Positions 1 to 9,366 of a stretch of DNA of 64,000 nucleotides are shown here, piece after piece. The DNA is from Plantago ovata (lineage: Eukaryota > Streptophyta > Magnoliopsida > Lamiales > Plantaginaceae), in NCBI GenBank assembly GCA_028274465.1, contig CM051455.1, forward strand, positions 72,026,985 through 72,090,984, in the 5' to 3' direction. Both the position numbers and the translations under genes were made by a program. The stretch's first letter is position 1, and each line of letters opens with the position of its first letter. The notes below the pieces were generated by a model. That model made no database searches. It saw nothing but the letters and a program-made list of their open reading frames with translations, and was not told the DNA's origin.

Positions 1-496
1 TCCAAGTTGATTAGGGATCGACCTCCTTGTTGGATAGGCTTCGATTTGAGCTAAAATTTGTTTGAATTGGTTGAGTTTGGAGATGAATCGAAGAAGCCGA
101 CGAAGAAGAAGAAGAAGAAACGAGAGAAAAAGAAAAAGAGAGAAACAGAGAAATGAGGAAGAAGAAAGGTCGCCCATCTGTATATCACGACTTAGCGACG
201 GATGAACTCATCCGTCGCTATATGTTTATTTATTTACTTGTTTTCCTTTTTTCCTTCATAAAAAATAGTCTGGTCAAAATATTTAGCAACGGATAAAGTT
301 ATCCGTCGCTATAATAGCGACGGATAAATCATATCCGTCGCTAATTAGAATACGAACTGGATGTTTCGTAGCACGAACTGAGCTTAGAGCGCAGTTCGTG
401 TTCATCCGTCGCTACACTCACCGATCTGTCGCTAAATAGCGACGGATGCTATCCGTATCTATTGTTCCGTCGCTAAATGGTTGTTTTCTTGTAGTG
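1..496. mobile_element. Terminal part of a CACTA (En/Spm) DNA transposon, cut by the window edge
   Basis: The right edge is the reverse complement of CACTACAAGAAAA, the standard CACTA terminal inverted repeat. Inside it lies a subterminal array of direct and inverted copies of TAGCGACGGAT (about 193-220, 283-350, 405-475), the kind of site CACTA transposases bind. Bases 80-170 are purine-rich on the plus strand, hence pyrimidine-rich when read inward from the terminus, like the leader of a transposase transcript. No transposase domain is visible; the body lies left of the window. TAA at 497-499 would be one copy of the 3-bp target duplication, but the other end is not visible. Confidence 0.82.
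484..496. repeat. CACTA terminal inverted repeat
   Basis: TTTTCTTGTAGTG is the exact reverse complement of CACTACAAGAAAA and marks the end of the transposon. Confidence 0.85.
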
Positions 497-2206
497 TAAG
501 GTCCTTCTCGAGCCCTAGAGATGCTCCTCGAGCCCAACAGCTGCATTGTCCTTTTAGTGAGCTTATCTTGAGGGTTGGCCTCTTAGTGGTGGTCGGACCG
601 TATGTTGGTCGAGCCACACCTTAGTGACATACTTAGGTGTGGTCGCGCCCTTTGAGGGACGGGCCTTGATGCTTTGTCGCGCTCTTAGACCGCTCCAGTT
701 CGTACATGCGGACTGGACATATTTTAACACCAACATATGTGCCCCTAGGTTCCGAGTATCTTTGTAGAAGATAGTTGAGGAACTATGTTGAAGTAGAGGT
801 CGAGCAGAGCCTCGACTAATAGTGGGCGAAAAAAAAATTCCGTATTCGCGCCTTGGTGACTTTCCCTCCTCCTCTCTCCCTTCCCCACCCCTTTTTATAG
901 GGTGCGAGCAGACGTTGCTCGGACCTCATAAAAGGGGTATATTTACTGGGCAGAGATCGGATCCGGGTAAGTGTTCAATGGTTGAAATAGGTTATTCGAT
1001 TTTTCGCCTCTTCGTTATCCTTTTTTGTAAATTATCTCGAGGAGACAATTGTGAGTAAATGGAATGGAATGATTTCCTTCCATCTTTTTCTTTCGGCCAT
1101 TTCCCGAGAAGCTTCATGAGAAAATGGCTCTTCGATACCGTAAAAAGTAATCCTTCAGTTTTTCTCCTCGGGTGAATGGTCTCTCGTCGCTCTTCATTTT
1201 ATCCACATTACATGGTCCTCGCTCCGTGGATTATCCGGTGTGATTAGGTAATCCGCGTTCTCCTGGGAAAAAGTGTCGGAGCGGTAGCGTGGAGGGTAGA
1301 TCGGTAAATCCATCAGGTGGTTGTGATCTGGGCCGTTAATAGCGGCCACGTATTCGGCCCGGATGGAGCGAGGGTATGCGGCGGTTCGTATTCCCGAGAT
1401 ACCTTTCAATAAATAGGTCGATACCGAATCATTCCACACTTTTCGCAACATAACTTCTCATAGAAAATAGAGAGAGCGAGGAGCTTTTTTAAGTGAATGA
1501 CGAGCAAACTCATCGATACAAAAGGAGAGCGAGGACCCATTCCGACATCAACTTCCCGTTTTTTTCAGGCGAACTTCAAGTTTTCCGGTGTACTTTCCGG
1601 TTTCCTGCCTTCAATCGCACTTTTCCAAGTAAGTTTTCATATCCCGGCTTCGATTACATGCCTTACTTGCCTACATTTTTCCTTTATTTTGTTGTTACGG
1701 GACCTTTGCCTCTTTCCGTCGCCTGAGGTCTTGTAGGCATACGACGGTCTTGAAAATGGACCGATACTTGTAAGGACTTAAAAGACTTAAAAGGACCGTA
1801 AATTGCATGCTCTAATCGAACTGTAGATTCGCATGCCTTAATCGAACCGTAGATTCGCATGCCTCCCATTTTTATTTTTCTATAATTCCCCCTCGCCTCC
1901 TTAGCGTATGGTCGTAACTGTAGAAGTAAGCGTTTACGCCTCATCGCTTTTTTGAGCGGTTGGTCGCTCTTGTGCTCCTCGATCCTATGTATTCGCGTAA
2001 CATGCTCGTGACTATGCCTCTTTGTTTTTCTTGTATGCGCTTTTCTTGTATGCTCTTCGCTTTCGTAGAATAACTTATTTTTCCATTATGCTCGCTTATT
2101 TTTGAGAGTTTTCTCTGTTCGGGAGGTCGAACATAATCAATATACATAAACGGACATCTCAGAATATCACCAACCATCCTAACTCTTCTTTGCCTACCCA
2201 TTTAGG
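497..2206 (+). other. Non-coding, promoter- or LTR-like DNA upstream of a retroelement-type frame
   Basis: No convincing gene. TATA-like runs occur near 893 (TTTTTATAGGG) and 1409 (CAATAAATAGG). The AACACCAACATATGTGCCCC string near 727 resembles leader or LTR DNA of plant retroelements that carry the downstream protein type. I could not find a matching second LTR, a primer site or a target duplication, so the element boundary is unresolved. The small open frames here look random. Confidence 0.35.
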
Positions 2207-5097
2207 ATGTCCGAGAGAAGCGACGACAACCAGAATCGCCGAGAAGTCGAAGAGTATGGGAGCGACCATACTATCGGCGACGTTCTTTGACACCACTTTA
2301 TAGCATGCCGCCGTAGGCGAGGAGCCCGTTGTTGAATCCGGGGAGGAAGAGGGATCCGAGGATTAAGACCAACTCGAGGAGGGTGACGAAGGCGAGGACG
2401 CCAACGATGAGGATGATGATGATGAAACCGAGGAGGAGGAGGAAGCGGCATATCAATTAGTTACTCACAAGAGACGTGTAGCAAGGACGACGACTTTATA
2501 GACGACCGGACCGAAGAGGAGGGAGGTCCTTCTAACCCGGGGGTCTCTGCTGAATTAATAACACTAGCCGCACAAGTACATGGTCGCAACTACGGCGCTG
2601 TCAATGCAGTTCCTCCGATGGATATTCGGATTAAGGACATGGACGACACGGAGCGACCACACCTGGCTCTTTCCTTATACGAGGAAGGCAATCACTCTGT
2701 CCAACGCGGGAAGGCGATTACTATAATTGATAGTGACGATGATGACGCTACTTCACCTCGGACAACTCCTCCGCAGAACAGAGTTACATTCCCTCCTCAA
2801 ACCACTCGTCGAACTATAGTCACTGATGACGAGGAGGAAACTCCTTTTGCTCTAATGGACGTGCACGGGAATGAAGCTGGTCCGAGCACCGCAGTACCTT
2901 CGTCTCCATCTATATCTGAGATGAACAGGCAAGCTCAGAGAGAATTGCTCATCAGGCAGAAGTATGCCCCCGAGGAGGAGACAAGTTACCATTCAGTGGA
3001 TCCTCGATCCATTGACTTCTCGTTTCCCAGTAATACCCGGCCACCATATCCTTTGGAAGAAATAGAGTTCCAACAACGTCTCGAGGAGCTAGCAGCTCGA
3101 AAAGCAAAGGCTGGTGCCGAGGAGGCTCAAGCACATGCTCCCGGTAAGCAGCCCAAGAGAGCGAAGAAGCGTTCTCTCTCTAAGCAAAGTGGAAAAGGTA
3201 AGGCTGTCGAGGAGCCTAAATCCAGCAAAGCCATTCAAAACAAATTTACACAGAGTGCTCTCCAAGTGGACCTCCCCGATCCTGAGGGTGAGAAAAACAA
3301 GGACGGCATTATCCCGATGACTACCTCCACCGTGAAGGAAGATGCGATTTCCACTCTTCGGTGGAAGTACACCCTTCCCGAGAGTAATTTTGACATCCTC
3401 GTTCCGAAGAAAAATCAGACTTTTTACAACGCGCCTCCGGGTTATATGGTAGTTCATTGCTTGAGCTTGGATCGAGGATGGATCTTGCCATTCTACGACG
3501 CTTTCCGCGAGAAATTTAACACTACGGGGATCGCTGCTTGGCAACTCGTGCCAAGTGCTTTTGGGACCTTAGTATGCTTTTGGGGTGTTCTGCAAGAAGC
3601 ACGGGGTCGAGCTCAATTTCCACAACTTCAATCACATCTTCAGGGTCTCGATGAGCTCGGGCAACAAATACTTCTATTATTTCAACGCGCGACCAGGCCT
3701 GGGCTTTATCATGGACGCTCCATCCTCCTCGGGCTATAAATGGTTTCACCGGTACTTCTACATCAAGAAGAAGAAGTTACCAAACATGAGCGAGGAGGAT
3801 GCTGAGTGGGGAGTGCCCAAGCTGATGTATCGAGGAAAGATTGCCGAGAAGAATCCCTTGCCAGCGGAGTTAGATCCATGGGTCTTGGAGCTCGAGGAGA
3901 AGAACAGGGGGCCCAATCTCGAGAAGTACTTAGACTAGGACCTCCTTCTGTAGCCCCTTCCTTACTTAGCTGGGCTTTCGCCTTATGCCTATACCGGGTA
4001 CACGGGAAATAGGTTCTCGAACGATGTGATCTTCGGTATGATTAGAAAGTTTTTATACTTGTCTTTTTCTTCTTCTTGCTTGCTTGTAGTGTGCTCGCTT
4101 TTATTTACCTTCTCGCGTTTTTATGCTTCTCGCTCTTCCTTATTAACTTGTGTTTTTTCCTCCACATCTTACTGGTTCAATTGGATAATGTCGAAGACAT
4201 TGGCTAGCAAGGAAGAGTAGAGGAGAAAGCAAAGGCTGGCCAACAAGGATACGAAGATCCTTGGTTCCCTTAACCTCTCTCCGCCAAGGAGTACCTCGCA
4301 TCACAGAGATGCAATGGTGCAGGAGGGTCTCGAGATGCGAGAGAACCCTGTAGAGGCTTTGAAGAAGGTCGAGGAGGATGCGGCCGTGAGACTGGCTAAG
4401 CAGGCTGAGGAGGCTGCTGCCGGGGAGCCGGAGAAGAGACCGGAGAGGCCCGCGGCGAAGAAGGGTGTTGGCTCGAGGAAGTTGACGCTTGGGGTTAATA
4501 ATTAACCTCCTCACAAAAAGAGCAAGTCGTCCTCTCTAAGTCAAGAGGCCGAGGTGAAGAGGCTCATCCAAATGTCCGAGCTGGACCACGCTCACGAGCT
4601 GAGCATGTGCTCGCTTCAGGTAACTTTGCTTACTTTTCAATAAGTTGCTAAGTATGAAAATGTTCTCCTCGCTAACTGTAAACTCTTTTTTGTTGTAGCT
4701 CGAGAATCTGAAGGAGGCGTATGGCCAGGTTGTTGCTGATCGCGCCGATATAGGCATCGTGATCGAGGACCTTGAGAAGAAGCTGGCAGCAGAGCAAAAC
4801 AAGAACAAGGGTGCGGAGGTCGAGACCGACAAGCTTTATGCTAAGGTCGACTACCACGAGAAGGATCTCGCCAAGGAGAGGGCGAGGACCAAGGGATACA
4901 AGGGGGCCTATGCCACCTTGTCGATCTGCATGGAGAAGTTTAAGAACAGTGTCTTCTCCTTCCTCAAAGGCAGCCGCCTAGAAACTGCTCGCGAATTTAT
5001 GGCCTCAAACACTTACAAAATGGCGCAGCAGGATGTGCGAGACTCATCGCGCGAGGAGGGCTTCTTCTCTTGTATTGCTAAACTCACAAGTTTCTAG
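2207..5097 (+). mobile_element. Remnant of a retroelement-associated coding region (putative gypsy-type transposon domain plus coiled coil)
   Basis: From a start in good context at 2207 the region reads as an acidic, low-complexity protein. The longest open piece, 2618-3739, has acidic and basic patches and then a block around 3430-3600 with PPGYMVVHCLSLDRGW and LVPSAFGTLVCFWGV. That block resembles the plant PF04195-type 'putative gypsy type transposon' domain. Further pieces to 5097 are Lys/Glu-rich with heptad spacing, as in the coiled-coil tails of such proteins. No protease, reverse transcriptase or integrase is nearby. It is broken at several points and is best read as a fossil. The family assignment is from memory of the motif style. 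Confidence 0.45.
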
Positions 5098-5099
5098 CA

Positions 5100-5712
5100 A
5101 GGTGAGATAAAAATATGTCCAAATCTCTACCATGATGCTTCAAATCGCTATGGAAAAGTAAATCTAAGTCAAAGAAAACCCAGAAGAAGTTCTAGGGTTT
5201 ATGTCTGCAAAACTATGAATGAATAGATGAAAATTCAACTTTTGTATAAAATAAATCGTGGGCTTCCGGAAAGGCACCAGGCTGACCGCCTGACACCAGG
5301 CGGTGCGCCTGGTGTGCCAGGCGTACCGCCTGGCACGGGCAGAGAGTTGCCCATGCTTTTCTTCTCCAAGTCTTCAACTTTTGGTCTTTTGGCATGACTT
5401 TGAGCTACGAACTTTGTCTTTTGGCGTGGAAACACATCCCGGTACTCCTTCACACACCATGGGTGATCTCGTTGCATCAAAACTTCAATGTTTCGCCATA
5501 AATTACATCCAAAAGTGCGATTTTCACCTAAAACCTGAAAATAACAAAAGAAATGGAAACGTGACACTATTCTAACAAAATGCACTAAAAATGCATGCAA
5601 GAGGATAGCTAAATAGGTGAAAAAGAACCAAAGGAAAGTGTTAAAAACACTGTCATCATGGATCAATACTGCAAAATTATAATTAATTACCAAAAATAAC
5701 ACACCAGCGTTT
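5100..5712 (-). mobile_element. Partial LTR of a Gypsy element related to the one at 38574-46676
   Basis: Read on the minus strand, the stretch around 5540-5650 matches the LTR starting at 38574: the same order of TTTAGCTATCCTC, then AGTGCATTTTGTTAGAATAG, GTGTCACGTTTCC and an AGGTTTTRG motif. A GC-rich hairpin cluster and then a TATA-like ATTTATTTTATAC follow, as in the relative. The right edge (LTR start) is near 5712 and the left edge is abrupt. No internal region or partner LTR is visible. Clearly more diverged from the 38.6-kb LTR than that element's two LTRs are from each other, so a different subfamily or older. Confidence 0.6.
5275..5337. repeat. GC-rich hairpin cluster in the LTR fragment
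   Basis: Three adjoining imperfect palindromes built on CCAGGCGG/CCGCCTGG, for example GCCAGGCGTACCGCCTGGC. They occupy the same place, just upstream of the TATA-like sequence, as the GGGGCGAACCGCCCC hairpins in the LTRs at 38.9 and 45.8 kb. Confidence 0.7.
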
Positions 5713-5903
5713 CACATCCAGGATCGCTTGACTCATTCAAAATAGCCATATGATGATTAATATTAGATTAATATGTACATATACTTCACTAATTTATCTC
5801 ATTCAAATAGCCATGTGGTGATTCATATATTCATATTCATATAGTAATTCGCCAACTTATATTAGTTAAATTGAATTACAGAAGCTCTTGTGTTTGTAAA
5901 TAC
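5713..5903. other. AT-rich stretch with a short repeated phrase, no gene
   Basis: CTCATTCAAAATAGCCATATG (5732-5752) returns as CTCATTCAAATAGCCATGTGG (about 5798-5818). This may be another duplicated piece of the adjacent host gene. No splice borders or open frame could be supported. Confidence 0.3.
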
Positions 5904-6724
5904 CTTCCACCGGATGCTCTATGATCTCAAGATTCATATTCTTCTTCCTTCCCTTTATTTCTGCAAGAATTGAGAATTATATTACTATGACTTGTCAGTT
6001 AAACAAATATTAAAAAGTTACAGCAGTAAACTAAAATACAGAAGCTCTTGTGTTGTAAATACCTTCCAGATGATGATCTATGAGCTCAACATTCAATTTC
6101 TTCTTCTTGCCCTTTGTTTCTGCAGAAATTGAGAATATCTTACTCAGACTTGCCTTTAAAGCAGATATTAAAACGTTACAGCAGTAAATTTAATTACAGA
6201 GCTAGTTTTGTAAATACCACCCAAAGTATTATCTATGAGTTAAACATTTCGTTTCTTCTTCTTGCCCTCTGTTTCTGCAAAAATTAAGAATACATTACCA
6301 AGACTTGCCTGGTAAGCAGATATTAAACACGTTACGGTTGTACGCAAATAAATACCTTTTCTTATCTCCTCTTCAATCTTTAGGGCATACAATCGGAGTC
6401 TTCAAATTTTCATATCTATTTAACAAACGTTCAATTAGAGAATGTAATAATAAATTGTACTTTATTTCTACAAAAATTAAGAATATATTACTAGCCTGGT
6501 GAGCAGATATTCATAAGTTACATTACAGGAGTAAATTGAATTACAGAAGCTCGTGTTGTAAATACCTTCGGAAGGATTATATATGAACTCAACATTTTGT
6601 TTCTGCGAAAATTAAGAATATATTACTAAGAATTGCATGTTAAGCAGGTATTAAAAATAAATACCTTTTCTTATCTCCTCTTCAATCTTTTGGGCACACG
6701 ATCTGAGTCTTTGAAGTTTCATAT
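5904..6724 (-). repeat. Tandem duplication of a 60-nt plus 57-nt exon cassette with its introns
   Basis: Two exons of 60 nt (6665-6724, 6356-6415) are near copies, three exons of 57 nt (6218-6274, 6063-6119, 5904-5960) are near copies, and 6566-6602 is a shortened 57-nt type. Each is followed on the minus strand by GTATTTA(C). The introns are also alike (ACAGAAGCTCTTGTGTTGTAAATAC recurs in part). All full exon copies are multiples of three. Confidence 0.6.
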
Positions 6725-7433
6725 CTGTTTAACAAACGTTCAATAAGAGAATTTAACAATAAATTGTACTTGATTTACGTTTTCAAACAAAAACAAAAAG
6801 TGACATAGACAACATAGCTTCTTCTTCACTGCTATCGCCCAAACAAATCTTCTTCTTTTTAGACTTACGTGGTTGTTGTCTCCTGTCATCTGTATAATAA
6901 GTGCCCATGTGTTACGTAAAAGAGGCATAATTGTCTGTGTGCATGATTTCAATTGTAACACAGTGGCAATAGTAAAAGAAAAAATATACTACATATTAAC
7001 AAAACAAAAACCTTCATCATCCGAATCACTTTTTCTGACCCTTTTCTTGGAAACTTCTTGTCTTCGATCTACAGACTCCTTATCTAAAGAAAAACTACCA
7101 ACCGGGATTTGTGTTACAGTACAAGCACAAAACGAGGTAGAAACTGTAATTATTATCCAAAAACTTACATTCTTTCAGATTCTTTGCAAGGAAAATCAGA
7201 ATCTGTAATAAACTACTTTACAGTGACTTCCATCAAATTATGTTCCTAAATTCTAAAATACACTACGTATAAAGAGAGAAATCAGCAACAATTGGAAAGG
7301 CAAAGTACTAACCAGAAACAACAAGCCGGTCATTCGCCTTATTCAAGTGTGGACTCCTCCTTACTGGTTCACAAATAATCTTAACTTCTTCCTCCGAACG
7401 CATCTTTGAAACCTTCAAACAATATAAAATCAT
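5904..7433 (-). CDS. Unrecognised host gene with many tiny, tandemly duplicated exons (3' end not identified)
   Basis: Exon-like blocks with AG/GT borders read right to left: 7313-7433 (ATG at 7431-7433 or 7401-7403; MRSEEEVKIICEPVRRSPHL), 7169-7202, 7012-7083, one ending at 6889, 6665-6724, 6566-6602, 6356-6415, 6218-6274, 6063-6119 and 5904-5960. Most begin and end in phase 1, so each adds whole codons. They encode short basic/acidic segments such as RKSKKKKICLGDSSEEE, KKRVRKSDSDDE, KLQRLRSCAQKIEEEIRK and KGKKKKLNVELIDHHLE, suggesting a charged nuclear or nucleic-acid-binding protein. The 60-nt and 57-nt exons recur. Block 6218-6274 has a stop in its expected frame, 6566-6602 is shortened and 7169-7202 does not keep phase, so it may be a decaying gene. 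I do not recognise the family. A Copia element sits 17 nt upstream of the first ATG. Confidence 0.42.
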
Positions 7434-7526
7434 CTTCCGGAACGGGTAGCTGTTGGTCCCTTTAAACAACAAGAAAAGACTAGAGGGGGGGGGGGTGAAT
7501 AGTCTTTTCAAACTTTCGTCGTTTAA

Positions 7527-7630
7527 AACTTTCTCAGCAAGTACTTATTACTTTTCAGTAATGAGTTCGCTGATACTTAACTTTCTCAGCAAGCGTAAGT
7601 TACTTTACAGTAGCTTGGTTTGCTGATACT
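7527..7630 (-). repeat. Two 52-bp units near the 3' end of the LTR
   Basis: Units start at 7527 and 7579 with AACTTTCTCAGCAAG and end in GCTGATACTT. Each holds a short hairpin; the first is ATTACT-GAAA-AGTAAT when read on the element's sense strand. The same arrangement is seen in the other LTRs of the family. Confidence 0.65.
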
Positions 7631-8354
7631 TAAAATCAGAGAGCGGAAGTCTTTGATACAATAAGTGCTTTTTCAGCAAGTAAAGGTTTCAGCAAGTGAA
7701 GTGAGTGACTGTGTACAAACAGATATGAAATGCTGAAAGCTAAGTACAGAAAATAAATCACACAAACACTTTTATAGTGGTATCTGAGAGTGGCGTAATC
7801 TCTCAACTAATCCACTTCGTCCTTTCTAGGACTAAATCCACTAAGATATGATTGAGGTTCCTTACAATCTCATATCTAGAGCGATTCAACAGAAACCAAA
7901 GCACACTTGCTTTGTCTCCAACCTAAACTAGAGAACTCAACCTTGTTCTCCACCAAACTTGGTACTTTTAATCAGCAAAACTATGCTCGATTAAGTTCCC
8001 CATGAATATCATGCCTGAAAGGGTGTATTTTCAGTTAGAGAGTTTTGGGGTGAGATAACTTAATTATAACTTATTCAGTTACAACAAGTAATCTAAGAAA
8101 CACAACTTGGAATACTTTACAGTAAACAAGTTGGATTGTTTCTGGTGTCAAGACTTGTTCTTGTTCGAAAGAAAGAACACTTAACTAATTTCTTAGCCGA
8201 GTTTGTTCTACTTCTTCACAAGTAGCTTTTTCAAGCTTTAAATCTTGGAACGGATCAATGGCAGATGTAGAGAGTTTGAAGGTATGTGAGTTTAAGCACA
8301 AGTGAGAGTTTGATCACGTTGTTGACACACTTCAACTCTTCGCCAGATGACCTC

Positions 8355-8362
8355 TATTTATA
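8355..8362 (-). promoter_or_regulatory. TATA box of the Copia A 3' LTR
   Basis: Sense-strand ACTATAAATAGAGG, conserved in the LTRs of all copies (for example 37527-37534 in C). Confidence 0.65.
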
Positions 8363-9101
8363 GTGTAAGTAAGGAGTCATTTGAATTTCAAATCCTAAGA
8401 CTTTTGTTCCTTAACATGTCACTATCTTGCTTTTGTACTTTCAGCAGCGTCTTTGTTTGTCTTCTAGTCTTCAAGTCCTTCGCGTGTAAGCTTTGCATTT
8501 AATTCACATTTGAATAGAATTCAAACAGTAACATTGGAGCGCAAAAAACAAGTACTTTCAGCAAGAGGTCACATATGTTCCATCAGTAAGTGATTAGTGT
8601 CAGTTTCAGCAAGCACAACCTACTCTGTTTTTCAGATTTTCACTTATGCAATGCTGTTGCTGAAATTTCACTTTCTGAGCAACACGTGCCTTTGTAGATA
8701 CCAGTCTTCAGCAATCTTCAAGTCTTCAGATCTTCTAAATCTTCAAGTCTTCGGATCTTCAGTAATTTTCAAGATTCTGAGCAGTTTCTATTTGCTTCAA
8801 TAGTTTGTTTGTAAAAACAAAGTATATCGTCAGCAAATGCTTCAATAGGTTATTTTCTTTTCAGAAAATAAGAGACATCATAAGCTTCAGGATCAATAAG
8901 TTATTTTCTTTTCAGAAAATAAAATACATCATACGCAAAAGAAATAACTTATCTAGCATCTAAACTAAGTCATCAGCAAACGTTCCTCTTTTACAATGTC
9001 CTTAAAATTCTAAATTCCTATGGACCTTAAGAGTACTAGTTACTGGACTTTCCTTAATTTAGCATGGTTAATTGCTCATCAAAATTACAAATTTCCTAAC
9101 A

Positions 9102-9116
9102 AATTTCCCCCTTTTT
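9102..9116 (-). other. Polypurine tract of Copia A
   Basis: Sense-strand AAAAAGGGGGAAATT directly before the 3' LTR. The same sequence adjoins the LTR ends at 27969, 31347 and 32980. Confidence 0.8.
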
Positions 9117-9366
9117 GATGTTAGCAATCCATGGCTAAATTAATTGTTACCCTTTTAGAGGTTTCTGATGTTGAATAAATCAGTTGATTAGTGCAAGCAT
9201 ACTTGAATAATTAAACAGTAAGCATAAGTAAATTGCATAATCAAAAACCAATAAGAGTCGAAAGTTTCATTGCTGATAGTTATCTTTCAGAAGATTACAA
9301 GAAAAAGCATAGATAACTTAAACAGAATCAGCAAGCAAAAACTTTAACAAAAACTATTGCAGGGAT

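Larger units (their letters stand above)
7451..9101 (-). repeat. 3' LTR of Copia A
   Basis: On the minus strand it begins TGTTAGGAAATTTG and ends GGGACCAACA, a TG...CA LTR of 1651 bp. It carries two GAAA-loop hairpins near 8855 and 8910, a TATA box at 8355-8362 and a doubled 52-bp unit at 7527-7630. Confidence 0.9.

Noticed and set aside
2194-2451. Pro/Arg/His-rich minus-strand frame
   Set aside because: Antisense of an acidic GAGGA-rich coding stretch on the plus strand.
5235-5702. Minus-strand frame of about 155 codons in the LTR fragment
   Set aside because: Lies across an LTR, including its GC hairpins; open by chance.
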